A DNA stretch of 41,019 bases from CAYWGR01 sp964458015 (GTDB lineage: Bacteria > Planctomycetota > Planctomycetia > Pirellulales > Thermoguttaceae): the NCBI GenBank assembly GCA_964458015.1, contig CAYWGR010000026.1, forward strand, positions 1 through 41,019, given 5' to 3'. The notes below the pieces were generated by a model that saw nothing but the letters and a program-made list of their open reading frames with translations, was not told where the DNA came from and did not search any database. How positions within the stretch are numbered: position 1 is the stretch's first letter; the number at the start of each line of letters is the position of its first letter. Of this stretch, positions 22,893-32,067 are shown in pieces. The position numbers and the translations under genes were made by a program.

Positions 22893-23834
22893 ATGCTAAA
22901 CAACATTGCCCAACTAATCGAATTACTCGAAAAAAACATTTCCAGCGTGGTTCTCGGCAAAGCCGATGCCGTGCGTTTGGCCGTGGTCGCCTTGCTGGCC
23001 GGCGAACATATCCTGTTAGAGGATGTGCCCGGCGTCGGCAAAACGCTGTTGGGCAAGGCCATTGCCCGCAGTTTGGCCGGCAAGTTCCACCGGATCCAGT
23101 TCACGCCCGACCTGCTGCCCGCCGATATCACCGGCAGCAGTCTTTATAAGAGCCAAACGCAGGAATTTGTTTTCAACCGCGGCCCGATTTTCGCCAATAT
23201 CGTGCTGGCCGATGAAATCAACCGCGCCACGCCACGCACGCAAAGCGCGTTGCTCGAATCAATGAGCGAACGGCAAGTGTCGGCCGAGGGTGAAACCCAC
23301 CGGTTGCCCCGGCCGTTCATGGTCATTGCCACGGAAAATCCCGCCGAGTTCGAGGGCACGTACCCTCTGCCCGAAAGCCAGCTCGACCGATTTTTGCTGC
23401 GTATTCCGTTGGGCTATCCGCCTCGGGAAGTCGAGCTTCAAGTGCTTTCAACCCATCGCGAAGGCGAACCGGTTGATACGTTGACGCCCGTGCTCGATTG
23501 CGAGCAGGTCGCCTCGTTGCAGGCGGCCGTCCGGCAGGTGGCCGTAGACGATTCGATCAACAGCTATTTGCTCGACATCGTGCAAGCCACGCGCTGCTGC
23601 GAGGAGTTGCAAGTAGGCGTCAGCACGCGCGGCGCGTTAGCTCTATATCGCGCGGCCCAAGCCGCCGCGCTCGTGGCCGGTCGTGATTTCGTGGTGCCCG
23701 ACGACGTGAAGCAACTGGCGATTCCCGTGCTGGCACATCGCGTGATCCCTAAAGGCTATCTCCACGGCGGCCAGCGTGAAGCGGTCGAAGCGATCATCGA
23801 GCGGCTGGTCGATGAAGTTCGCGTGCCGGGATAA
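22893..23834 (+). CDS. MoxR-family AAA+ ATPase
   Basis: 313 residues. Walker A 'EDVPGVGKT' (about 43-51), Walker B 'VLADEINRA' (DE 107-108), the 'LLEDVPG' and 'ATENPAEFEGTYPLPESQLDRF' motifs with arginine finger region are diagnostic of MoxR. The last part is the helical lid. In many bacteria MoxR sits with DUF58 and transglutaminase genes, and acts as a chaperone-like ATPase for those partners; here the same set follows (25170 and 26387), but a different ATPase gene intervenes. Confidence 0.95.
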   Translation: MLNNIAQLIELLEKNISSVVLGKADAVRLAVVALLAGEHILLEDVPGVGKTLLGKAIARSLAGKFHRIQFTPDLLPADITGSSLYKSQTQEFVFNRGPIFANIVLADEINRATPRTQSALLESMSERQVSAEGETHRLPRPFMVIATENPAEFEGTYPLPESQLDRFLLRIPLGYPPREVELQVLSTHREGEPVDTLTPVLDCEQVASLQAAVRQVAVDDSINSYLLDIVQATRCCEELQVGVSTRGALALYRAAQAAALVAGRDFVVPDDVKQLAIPVLAHRVIPKGYLHGGQREAVEAIIERLVDEVRVPG

Positions 23835-23869
23835 GGCTCCAATCATTCGATGTGCAAAGATTTGCCATA

Positions 23870-23899
23870 TTGACAATTTGCAAGAGTTTTGTGTAAATT
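23870..23899 (+). promoter_or_regulatory. Candidate sigma-70-type promoter before the inserted ATPase gene
   Basis: TTGACA at 23870-23875 and TAAATT at 23894-23899, 18 bp apart, in an AT-rich 100-bp stretch unlike the flanking chromosomal genes. It would give the 23936 gene its own transcript. Confidence 0.5.
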
Positions 23900-23935
23900 T
23901 AGCTTTAATAGTAATTTTATACGACAGACTAAACA

Positions 23936-25165
23936 ATGCTAAATACACCTAACGTCTCATTGGCAAACCCTTTTCGTCCTGGCGCCGGCCATTCGCCCCC
24001 CTATCTTGCCGGTAGAAATGACGAATTTGCAGAGTTCGTTCGGTTGTTAAAACAGACTGTCATTCTCGAAAACATGGTGCTTACCGGCCTGCGGGGGGTT
24101 GGCAAGACTGTGCTTCTAGACACGTTTCGCCCTCGATCAATCGAAACGGATTGGGGATGGGTAGGGGACAACATGTCCGAGTCCTCGTCCATTACCGAAG
24201 AACGACTCGCCGTGCGTTTGATGACGGACTTAGCCGTCGTGACTTCATCGATTGTGATCGACCGCAAAGAGCTGGTCGGGATCGGTTTCCGGCCTGAGAA
24301 AGACCATGTTCACCAAACGTTCAATTACGAGACGATGCTTGCGCTGTTTCAAGGTACGCCTGGTTTGGTGTCGGACAAGCTGAAGAAGGTCTTGGAGAGT
24401 GCGTGGCAGTGCATGCAACATGAGCATTGGCGAGGTCTTGTATTTGCCTATGATGAAGCACAGAACCTTTCCGACCATGCTGCCGAAGGCGAATATCCGC
24501 TTTCACTTTTACTTGACGTATTCCAGTCGATCCAGAAGAAAGGCATTCCCTTTTTATTAGTTTTGGCGGGCCTGCCGACATTGTTTCCAAAATTAGTCGC
24601 AGCGAGGACATTTTCTGAAAGGATGTTTCGAGTAGTATTCCTCGACCGTTTGAATGAATCCGACAGCATGGATGCCATTCTTGAACCGATTCGACAAGTG
24701 CAATTTCTGGTGGAGCGCTGGCGGAAGTTCGCCCCCCGAATCGTCGAAGCATCCGGCGGATATCCCTATTTTTTACAGTTTATATGCCGTGAGATCTTTG
24801 ATGTGGTCCGTCAGACGCCGGGTATCGAGCATTCCCAAGTGTCGATTCCCATTTCTGATATCATTCGCAAACTGGATACCGATTTTTTTGCGGGTCGTTG
24901 GGCGCGAACCACGGATCGCCAACGTCAGCTACTCACGGTAATTGCGCATCTCGACAGCGCTGATAGCGAATTCACGGTTCAGCAGATTGTTGCGCAGTCG
25001 AAAGAGACTTTGAAAAAGCCGTTTCAGACCAGTCATGTAAGTCAAATGCTGAGTACGCTTTGCGACACCGGATTGGTATACAAAAATCGACATGGGCGAT
25101 ACTCGTTTGCCGTGCCATTGTTGGGTCGATTCATTCTTCGTCAACAGTCAGATAGCCTCTCTTAG
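23936..25165 (+). CDS. AAA ATPase with C-terminal winged helix, inserted in the MoxR cluster
   Basis: 409 residues. The opening 'NPFRPGAGHSPPYLAGR' followed by Walker A GLRGVGKT (51-58) and Walker B 'LVFAYDEAQNLSD' (DE about 173-174) identifies the AAA_16/Orc1-Cdc6-like ATP-binding family often seen with 'NPF.PG.G..P..LAGR'. A C-terminal winged helix ('RQRQLLTVIAHLDSADSEFTVQQIVAQS' .. 'QMLSTLCDTGLVYKNRHGRYSFAVPLLGRFI') follows. It is less GC-rich than its neighbours and separates genes that normally adjoin, so it was probably acquired. Its function is unknown; related genes are found near mobile or defence genes. Confidence 0.8.
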   Translation: MLNTPNVSLANPFRPGAGHSPPYLAGRNDEFAEFVRLLKQTVILENMVLTGLRGVGKTVLLDTFRPRSIETDWGWVGDNMSESSSITEERLAVRLMTDLAVVTSSIVIDRKELVGIGFRPEKDHVHQTFNYETMLALFQGTPGLVSDKLKKVLESAWQCMQHEHWRGLVFAYDEAQNLSDHAAEGEYPLSLLLDVFQSIQKKGIPFLLVLAGLPTLFPKLVAARTFSERMFRVVFLDRLNESDSMDAILEPIRQVQFLVERWRKFAPRIVEASGGYPYFLQFICREIFDVVRQTPGIEHSQVSIPISDIIRKLDTDFFAGRWARTTDRQRQLLTVIAHLDSADSEFTVQQIVAQSKETLKKPFQTSHVSQMLSTLCDTGLVYKNRHGRYSFAVPLLGRFILRQQSDSLS

Positions 25166-25169
25166 CCGT

Positions 25170-26363
25170 ATGTTTCGCCGTCAAACCGCTGTATGCCGTG
25201 AAGGTTGGCTTTATCTGGCCATTGTCGCCATTGTTTTTGGCGGGGCAATGTTCAAGGAAGTCAATCTGCTGCTGATCCTGGCCGGCATGTTGCTTGGCCC
25301 GGCGCTGTTGAATTGGCAGGCGGTGGCCACGAATTTGCGAGGGCTTCGCATCGCGCGCAAACTGCCGCCGGGCCTCTCGGCGGGCGATCGGCTGTCGGTC
25401 AGCCTTATCATGACGAACGCTCGGCGTCGTATCAGCTCCTGGGGTGTTGAAGTGGAGGATCGGATCCGCCGAATTTCGGCCCACGGCAGCGAAAATCGCC
25501 GTGGGGGCGCGCCGCTGCGCCCTCAGGTTTTGTTTCCCTACATTCCGGCCAATCAATCGCGGAAAGGCGGCTATCGCGGTCGGTTGTTGGAGCGAGGCCG
25601 CTATGAGTTTGGGCCTTTGCGATTGGCCACGCGGTTCCCCTTCGGGCTGTTCTCCAAGACGATCACGGTCGCCGAAATTGAAACGCTCCTAGTTTTACCG
25701 AGGCTCGGACGGCTTACGGAAGGCTGGACGGCCAGGCGGCTGGATGCTTTTGCCGGAGCCGATCGTCGTCGGCGACGGCCCGGTCCCGAGGGCGATTTCT
25801 ATGGTGTGCGCGAATGGCGCAGCGGCGACAACCGACGTCTGATCCACTGGCGCAGCTCGGCCAGATTGGGCAAGCTTGTGGTGCGGCAGCTAGAACGCCC
25901 GCACAGTCGTGACGCCGCCGTGGTGCTCGATCTTTGGCAACCCGAGCAGCCGGGCACGGAACACCTTGAGAATGTCGAGCTGGCCGTCAGTTTCGCGGCC
26001 TCGGTATTGGCCGATTTATGTCGCAAAGGCGGCAGCAATGTGCAATTAGCGGTAGACGATACGGGGCCGGAATGTTTGGGCGGCCCAGCCTCGCCGGCCT
26101 TGTTGCAAGGCTTGATGGAACGCTTGGCCACGGTGGAAGCCCAGCCGCGCGATACGCTGCCGGCCGCATTGCTTCATGCCTTGCCGCAAATCCCCGTCGG
26201 CGCCGAGATCATTCTTGTAACGACGCGGCCGACCGACTGGACCGACGCCGTGCGGTTCGCGGCGTTGCGGTCGGATCATAAGCTGAGCGAACGCCTTCGC
26301 GGCATTCGTTGCGTCGATGCGTCAAGCCAACAGATGGCCGCGTTTTATTCACCCAATCCCTAG
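25170..26363 (+). CDS. DUF58 domain protein
   Basis: 397 residues from ATG 25170, 4 bp after the previous stop. Two N-terminal transmembrane segments ('LYLAIVAIVFGGAMF', 'VNLLLILAGMLLGPALL') then a soluble part with the DUF58 signature 'YGVREWRSGDNRRLIHWRSSARLGKLVVRQLE' (about 215-245), followed by a von Willebrand factor A-like region ('DAAVVLDLW..'). It is a membrane-linked partner of MoxR and the transglutaminase protein in this gene cluster. Confidence 0.92.
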   Translation: MFRRQTAVCREGWLYLAIVAIVFGGAMFKEVNLLLILAGMLLGPALLNWQAVATNLRGLRIARKLPPGLSAGDRLSVSLIMTNARRRISSWGVEVEDRIRRISAHGSENRRGGAPLRPQVLFPYIPANQSRKGGYRGRLLERGRYEFGPLRLATRFPFGLFSKTITVAEIETLLVLPRLGRLTEGWTARRLDAFAGADRRRRRPGPEGDFYGVREWRSGDNRRLIHWRSSARLGKLVVRQLERPHSRDAAVVLDLWQPEQPGTEHLENVELAVSFAASVLADLCRKGGSNVQLAVDDTGPECLGGPASPALLQGLMERLATVEAQPRDTLPAALLHALPQIPVGAEIILVTTRPTDWTDAVRFAALRSDHKLSERLRGIRCVDASSQQMAAFYSPNP

Positions 26364-26386
26364 TTTTAGCCGCCGGCCCCTTCACC

Positions 26387-28726
26387 ATGTACCTTACGCG
26401 ATTGCTGCAAATCAACATGGCCACGCTGGCATCGCTGGGAGCGCTGCTGCTGGGGATGGGACAGCGCAACGAAGGACCGCCGCTGTTGGTGGTGCTGGCC
26501 GCGGTCGTCTCGGTCTGGCTGACCGACATCAACGGCTGGTTCCGTCTGAATCGTCACGCGGCGAATTTGTTGATGCTGGTTGGCGGAGCGATTGCCGCCC
26601 GCGATTTGTATCCGCCCAGCAGTGAAGCGCAGGCTCTTCAGCTTGTTTGGTTCTTGATCTATTTGCAGATCATCCTTCTGTTTCAAAAGAAAGACGATCG
26701 CATCTATTGGTCGTTGATTCTGTTGAGCTTGTTGCAAGTGGTCGTGGCGACTTTATTCAGCCAAGGCGTATGGTTCGGCGTGCTGTTGACCACCTACATG
26801 CTGCTGGGCTTCTCGGGCATGACCTTGCTTTTGACGCATCGCCAATGGGAACGTCAACTGCAAAAGAACGCACCGCCCGCCCGCACTATTTCCGAGCCGA
26901 AATCCCCGAGCCGCTGGCCTCTGACCGGCCTTTCCTCCGACTTCATCAGTATGCCGGGCGGCAGCGGTCGAGCGGGCCTTGGCAACGATCTGTTCGGGCG
27001 GCTCAGCCGCATGGGTTTGCACACGCTGGCGCTGACGCTGGTGTTGTTTTTCGCCGTGCCGCGGTTCGACGCCATGACATGGAGAGGCCCCGCGGTTTCC
27101 AATCCGCAGTCGTTGGTCGGTTTTTCCGACTCGGTCGAACTTGGCGAATTAGGGCAAACCATCGAAGATCCCAGCAAAGTGATGCAAGTCGCATTTACCG
27201 ACAATGCCCGTCGCCCCGTGCAAGTCCACGGAGAAATCTATTTGCAGGGCGCCATTCTGATGAATTACGCGCGCGGACATTGGCAAACGGGAATGCCGTC
27301 GTGGAACGCTCGCGTCGAAGTGCTGGAAGATATCCCGGAGCCTCCGAAAAAAGGGGTTGTCCGGCAGGAGATTATGATCGAGGCGCTGGATCACAACGAG
27401 TTGTTTTACATTGCGCCTTTCATTCTCTTGAAGGGCACGTTCGAGATGAGCTTCGACCACGGTCGCCAGCGGTTAGTGCGCGCGGACCAAGTTTGCTCAA
27501 GTCAATTTCGGTATAGGCTGGGCACAACCGCAATCGTCAACGGAGAGCAGAAGCCGCTCGTGCCGCGCGAGCGCAGGGAAGCGACGAAAGAGCGAGCGCT
27601 TGCCATGCCTGAAGAAGCCGGCGCTCCCGAGCTGCCGAATCTGAAAAAATTGGCCCGGCAATGGATCGAGGAATCGGGCCTGCCCGCGTCGGATCGCATC
27701 GGCAGGGCTCGCTACTTGGAGCGAAAACTTGCCTATTCGGACCAATTCCAGTATAGCCTGGTCGGTCAGCCGCGCGATCCCAACCTCGACCCGATCGAAG
27801 ATTTCGTGACCCAGCATCCCCAGGGACATTGTGAGTATTTCGCGACGGCCCTGACGTTGATGTTGCGCAGCCAAGGCATTCCAGCCCGCATGGTAATCGG
27901 CTACAAATGCGACGAATGGAACGCGATGGGCGGTTTCTATCAGGTGCGGCAGTTGCACGCCCATGCGTGGGTTCAGGCGTTTCTGAACTACTCGGAGATT
28001 CCACCGCAACTGCTTCACGGCCAGGATTACTGGCCTTGGGAACGATACGGCGGATGGCTGTTGCTGGATCCGACTCCCGGCGGCGCATCGACCGCGCAGC
28101 AAGACGATTGGCTCGCGCCTGTCACGGGCGCGATGGACTGGCTCGATTCGGCATGGTCCAAATACTTTGTCGAATTGAACTCGCAGCGTCAGCGCGATGC
28201 CATCTACCAACCAATTGGGAACGCTCTGAAAGAGACGTGGCAAAATCTAACCGACGCCGAGCAATGGCAAGCCCGATGCGATGCCCTTCTCGCGGCGGTT
28301 TGCATGGACCAACTCAGCGGGTTGGCAGCTTGGTTGGTCTTGAGCGGGGCCTCTGTTTTTGCCCTAGTCATTTTGGCGGCCGTCGGCTGGCTGTTTTGGC
28401 AGATCCTCCGGCGTCTCCAAGGGCGTCGGCCTCGCAACCACATGGGCCGCGACCGCGGTCAATGCTCGAATATCGAGTTTTACCGCCATTTTGAGACGCT
28501 TTTGGCTCGCCAGGGCATACACCGCGCCATCGGGCAAACACAGCGGGAATTCGCGGAAGATGCCGTCATGCGGCTGACCCTGGCGGGCCGGTCCGAACTG
28601 GCCGACGTGCCTTATGCCATCGTGGAGGCCTTTTACCGCGTCCGTTTCGGGGGGCAACCCCTAGACAACGTCCAGGCTCAAGCGGTAGAACATGCTATGA
28701 AACAATTATCGGAGATGAGTACATGA
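26387..28726 (+). CDS. TgpA-like membrane transglutaminase
   Basis: 779 residues from ATG 26387. Several N-terminal transmembrane helices ('LASLGALLLGMG', 'LLVVLAAVVSVWL', 'LIYLQIILLF', 'LILLSLLQVVVATLFSQG'), then a periplasmic-type transglutaminase-like domain with catalytic Cys482 ('GHCEYFATALTLMLR'), His526 ('HAHAWVQAF') and Asp561 ('LLLDPTPGG'). A late transmembrane helix and a C-terminal DUF4129-like segment complete the usual TgpA layout. Triad complete. The start is 23 bp after the DUF58 stop; it overlaps the next gene by ATGA. Confidence 0.93.
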   Translation: MYLTRLLQINMATLASLGALLLGMGQRNEGPPLLVVLAAVVSVWLTDINGWFRLNRHAANLLMLVGGAIAARDLYPPSSEAQALQLVWFLIYLQIILLFQKKDDRIYWSLILLSLLQVVVATLFSQGVWFGVLLTTYMLLGFSGMTLLLTHRQWERQLQKNAPPARTISEPKSPSRWPLTGLSSDFISMPGGSGRAGLGNDLFGRLSRMGLHTLALTLVLFFAVPRFDAMTWRGPAVSNPQSLVGFSDSVELGELGQTIEDPSKVMQVAFTDNARRPVQVHGEIYLQGAILMNYARGHWQTGMPSWNARVEVLEDIPEPPKKGVVRQEIMIEALDHNELFYIAPFILLKGTFEMSFDHGRQRLVRADQVCSSQFRYRLGTTAIVNGEQKPLVPRERREATKERALAMPEEAGAPELPNLKKLARQWIEESGLPASDRIGRARYLERKLAYSDQFQYSLVGQPRDPNLDPIEDFVTQHPQGHCEYFATALTLMLRSQGIPARMVIGYKCDEWNAMGGFYQVRQLHAHAWVQAFLNYSEIPPQLLHGQDYWPWERYGGWLLLDPTPGGASTAQQDDWLAPVTGAMDWLDSAWSKYFVELNSQRQRDAIYQPIGNALKETWQNLTDAEQWQARCDALLAAVCMDQLSGLAAWLVLSGASVFALVILAAVGWLFWQILRRLQGRRPRNHMGRDRGQCSNIEFYRHFETLLARQGIHRAIGQTQREFAEDAVMRLTLAGRSELADVPYAIVEAFYRVRFGGQPLDNVQAQAVEHAMKQLSEMST

Positions 28727-29757
28727 AGATTGGTTTGGTCGGTTATCAAGGGTCGGGCAAGAGCACGCTTTTCCACTGGCTTACCGGTACGGCGCCCGAT
28801 CCCGCCCTGTCCCACATCGGGCAAAGTGCGATGGTTCCCATCCCCGACGAGCGTTTCGAGCCGCTGTGCAAAATTTATAGCCCGAAAAAAGTCACCCACG
28901 CCTCGATCGAACTCGTCGATACGCCGGGCCTAAGCCGGACGCACGAAGGCAACGCCGCACGGTTGGGAACGATCCGCGAGGCCGGTTGTTTAGTGATTGT
29001 CGTCGCGGCTTTCGATGATTCCGATCCAATCGCGCAACTGCATTCGTTCGACGAGGATTTTTTGCTGGCCGATATGGAAATCGTCACCAACAGAATCACC
29101 AAAGTTGAAGAATCGCAGAAAAAACCGGTTTCCAAGCAGGAGCATCTGCTGATCGAGCAGGAGCTTGCCACGCTGAAACTCGTCTTGCAGTCGATGGAAG
29201 CCGGCAAACCGCTCCGCGAGTCGGAGATGACCGACGAACAGCGCAAGGTAACGCGCGCCTTCCGCCTGTTGAGCGAAAAGCCTCGATTGGTCATCGTCAA
29301 CACCGCCGACGACGAAGCCGATCCCTCGCGTTTCACAGCGCTTTCAACGCCCGAAATGCAAGTTTTGGCCATCCCGGCGGGACTAGAGCTCGAATTGATG
29401 AAAATGAGCCCCGATGACCGCACGGCCTTCATTGCCGAGATGGGCATCGTCTCGACCGACCGCGATCCGCTCATCCGCACGTTGCTGAAAACATCCGGCC
29501 AAATGACGTTCTTCACGGCCGGCGAGCCCGAGGTTCGCACCTGGCTGTTGCCGGCAGGCGGCACTGCCGTCGATGCGGCCGGCAGCATCCACACCGACCT
29601 GGCCCGCGGCTTCATCCGTGCCGAAGTGATGACCGTCAGCGATTTAGTCCGCCTCGGCAGCGAACGTGAAATCAAAGCCCACGGCCTGCTGCGCCAGGAG
29701 CCGAAAAACTACGTGGTTACGGATGACGACATTCTGCTGATTAAGTTCAGCGTTTAG
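28723..29757 (+). CDS. YchF/Obg-like P-loop GTPase with TGS-like C-terminus
   Basis: 344 residues. G1 'GYQGSGKSTLFHWLTG', switch region 'IPDERFEPLCKIYSPKKVTHASIELVDTPGL' (G3 DTPG), and the helical insertion plus a C-terminal DUF933/TGS-type domain ('FFTAGEPEVRTWLLPAGGTAVDAAGSIHTDLARGFIRAEV'). This is the domain order of YchF. The G4 region is divergent ('VIVNTADDE' in place of NxxE), and G1 lacks the usual 'PNVGKS', so it is a paralog rather than the canonical YchF. It is translationally coupled to the transglutaminase gene. Confidence 0.85.
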   Translation: MKIGLVGYQGSGKSTLFHWLTGTAPDPALSHIGQSAMVPIPDERFEPLCKIYSPKKVTHASIELVDTPGLSRTHEGNAARLGTIREAGCLVIVVAAFDDSDPIAQLHSFDEDFLLADMEIVTNRITKVEESQKKPVSKQEHLLIEQELATLKLVLQSMEAGKPLRESEMTDEQRKVTRAFRLLSEKPRLVIVNTADDEADPSRFTALSTPEMQVLAIPAGLELELMKMSPDDRTAFIAEMGIVSTDRDPLIRTLLKTSGQMTFFTAGEPEVRTWLLPAGGTAVDAAGSIHTDLARGFIRAEVMTVSDLVRLGSEREIKAHGLLRQEPKNYVVTDDDILLIKFSV

Positions 29758-29793
29758 GAGTCCTCTATTAAGAGACTATCCTAAACCTAATAT

Positions 29794-29868
29794 GTCATTC
29801 TGAGCGAAGCGAAGAATCTGGCGATTTATTGCAGCAAAACATAGATCCTTCGCTACACTCAGGATGAC
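29794..29868. repeat. MITE-like palindromic repeat, copy 2
   Basis: GTCATTCTGAGCGAAGCGAA.. on the left and its imperfect complement (..TTCGCTACACTCAGGATGAC) on the right, with about 20 bp centre. Same family as 16923-16988. It separates the GTPase gene from the convergent repeat-protein gene and might serve as a terminator. Confidence 0.8.
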
Positions 29869-29903
29869 CGACTTCGGCTTGGGGATAGGTCCCAAGAGAC
29901 TCT

Positions 29904-30890
29904 CTACGCCTTCTTCATCGTCTTGCGGCGTTTGTTTGGGCGTTTCACGCCGGCTGCTTGAACGGCGTTATTCCAAGAACCGAAAAACTCGACGGCGGCG
30001 GTGCGCAGATTGTCGGCCTCGCCGTTCAGATGATTCGACAGGTTCGTCGGATGTACGGATTTCCCGTTTTCGTGCAGCACTTGGATCGTGCGAATCACGC
30101 TCTGCTTCGTCCAACGTCGAAGCCGCCGAGCAGAGAGCATGATATAAGGGATGCCTGCCGCCTCGATGGCCGAAATCGCGCCGCCGAAATAGCGATGGCA
30201 TCGGTCGTAGAGCCGAGAATCGCGACGGCGGATGTCGCCGGTGCTGGTTAGCGAACGTTTCCGATGCAGTTTTCGGATCCGGTCGAGAACTTTGTCCGGC
30301 GTCCACTGCTCGGTCAGATCGATGACGCGGATTTGCTTGTAGTCGAGCCCCGCGGCCTCGATGGCGGCTCGATAGGAGCCGAAGTATTTTTTCGCATTCG
30401 CATGAACCGCCGGCTCATTCCGGTAGATGGTCCACGGCGAGACATCTTCGCCTTGGTCATGCTTGTAAATCAGATAATCCACCAGATACTCTTGCGACCA
30501 GACGGGTTCCCAATGAGGCTCCGATCGCAGCGCGGCGGTTTTTTCGGCGCGCAGCTTTTCGGACATGGTGGATTCGTGGGGAAACTTGCGGCAATATTGG
30601 GCCTTGGTGATGCCGTGCTTGGCCCATAAATGGTTGTTCAACGTCTGCATTTCCTCGCCGCAGAGAGCGCAGACGCAGTGATCGAGCAGTTCCACATTGA
30701 TTTCGTGGTAGCCGATTCCGGCGGCTTCGACCGCTTTGCGCCATCCGCGGAAATGCTTGAGCGACATCACTTGCCGCAAGAGGCTGGGATGGTGCCGTCT
30801 GACCGCGCAGAGATTCAGCGGCATACCCGCCCGATGCAAATTTTTAATCCTTTGAACGATCCTTTTTTGCTGTACATTCAGCGACTTCAT
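29904..30890 (-). CDS. HNH_repeat protein with Ros/MucR-like zinc finger (328 aa)
   Basis: Starts at ATG 30890, overlapping the stop of the previous gene (ATGA). Four copies of a 60-65-residue unit: a helix beginning 'W(S/T)..V...I..LH', a basic loop, then a conserved end '(Y/F)FGS(W/Y)..AI.AAG(I/V)'. This matches the homing-endonuclease-associated repeat. Between units 1 and 2 is 'CALCGEEMQTLNNHLWAKHG..AQYCRKFP', a C2H2 finger in the style of Ros/MucR regulators. The C-terminus is basic (RPNKRRKTMKKA). Probably sequence-specific DNA binding; no nuclease motif is seen. Function unknown. Confidence 0.8.
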   Translation of the reverse strand: MKSLNVQQKRIVQRIKNLHRAGMPLNLCAVRRHHPSLLRQVMSLKHFRGWRKAVEAAGIGYHEINVELLDHCVCALCGEEMQTLNNHLWAKHGITKAQYCRKFPHESTMSEKLRAEKTAALRSEPHWEPVWSQEYLVDYLIYKHDQGEDVSPWTIYRNEPAVHANAKKYFGSYRAAIEAAGLDYKQIRVIDLTEQWTPDKVLDRIRKLHRKRSLTSTGDIRRRDSRLYDRCHRYFGGAISAIEAAGIPYIMLSARRLRRWTKQSVIRTIQVLHENGKSVHPTNLSNHLNGEADNLRTAAVEFFGSWNNAVQAAGVKRPNKRRKTMKKA

Positions 30891-31819
30891 TGGCGTCCCC
30901 GTGCTTTGCGTACCGCCGCTTCCCAACTGCCAAAAAAGTGCATGGCTGCCCGATAGAGAGAAGGGGCTTGTTCTTGAACTTGTTTTCGTGAACCGCGACC
31001 CGATAAGAGACGCTCGCAAAGCGCGCGTTGCGTTTTGGTTTGCGTCCAGCCGTACAAACCGCCCCGAACACATTCGTTGTAGTTGATTCCCGCCTGCTCG
31101 ACGGCCTTTTTCCAGGTGCCGAAATGCCGCCGCCCGGCCGTGTGCAGCGACAAATCCTCGCGCAGCATCCGATCGGTGTTGAGCAACTTGCCCTGGGTTC
31201 GACGCTTGCGGATTTCTTGCAGCACCCGTTCGCGCGGCCACTTGCGCTCGCGATGGCGCACATCGGCGATATGGATGCCCGCGGCCTTTAACGCTTGACT
31301 CCATTGGCCGAAATGATGGAGGGAAGCGTAACAGAATCGCCGCAGTTGCGGCTCCTTGCGAAGAATCGCCGCCAAGCATAGCGTGTGGCCTGCTTCATCG
31401 CGGCGCCGGATTTCGGCAACGATGCGCGGCTTCGTCCAGCGGCGCGGATGTTCGCTCAGCATATCGTCATAGTCAATGCCGGCCGCGTTCAAGGCGGCCA
31501 TTCCGCCGCCGAAGTGCCGGCAACATGCCCCGTAAAGTTTCGCATGTTTAAGGCTTAGATGGCGAAGATCCGTGAACTTGCGTTTCTTCCATAAATCGCG
31601 AAGCTGCTCGCAAATCTCTTTCTTCGTCCAGCGAGGACAGCGGCGAATCTCATCAGGATTCAATCCAGCGGCCTTAAGAGCTGCTCCCCAAGAGTGGAAG
31701 CAACGACACGCTTGTCCTAGAAGACGATTATGCGATCGACGCACAGCGGCATAATGCAAAGGAGTTTTTGATCGGTGCAATCGCTTGATGGCCCGAACAA
31801 CGTCTGTTTCTTGCGACAT
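30887..31819 (-). CDS. HNH_repeat tandem-repeat protein (310 aa)
   Basis: Five consecutive units of about 60-65 residues cover the whole protein. Each unit ends in '(H/C)F(G/H)(S/T/Q)W..AL.AAGI' (for example HFGTWKKAVEQAGI, HFGQWSQALKAAGI), with the next beginning 'WTK..I...I' or 'WPRERVLQEI'. There is no HNH, GIY-YIG or other catalytic motif and no membrane segment. The protein is highly basic, consistent with DNA or RNA binding. ATG 31819 lacks a strong ribosome binding site. It is the first gene of a two-gene unit with 29904-30890. Confidence 0.8.
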   Translation of the reverse strand: MSQETDVVRAIKRLHRSKTPLHYAAVRRSHNRLLGQACRCFHSWGAALKAAGLNPDEIRRCPRWTKKEICEQLRDLWKKRKFTDLRHLSLKHAKLYGACCRHFGGGMAALNAAGIDYDDMLSEHPRRWTKPRIVAEIRRRDEAGHTLCLAAILRKEPQLRRFCYASLHHFGQWSQALKAAGIHIADVRHRERKWPRERVLQEIRKRRTQGKLLNTDRMLREDLSLHTAGRRHFGTWKKAVEQAGINYNECVRGGLYGWTQTKTQRALCERLLSGRGSRKQVQEQAPSLYRAAMHFFGSWEAAVRKARGRQ

Positions 31820-32067
31820 TGCCTAACCTTACTGACAACCAACGCAACTATAAACGCCCCGACGCTAAGCCGCACAACCGCACCGAATAATTTTCAAACA
31901 AATACCCTTTGTTAGGGCTCATGGAAAAGCAACCCGCAGTTTAGCTATTTACTACAGGCTCTGCAAGCGGCCCACTCTAGCAGGGGATGTCAAATAATTT
32001 CTAAAATAATTGAGAAAAAGTTAAAAGGGAATCGAGTCGGGGGCGTTTTGGTGAAAAGATCCCGAAA

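Noticed and set aside
31820..32067. Search for promoter or RNA before the HNH_repeat gene pair
   Set aside because: AT-rich stretches but no convincing -35/-10 pair or hairpin; I see nothing to report.
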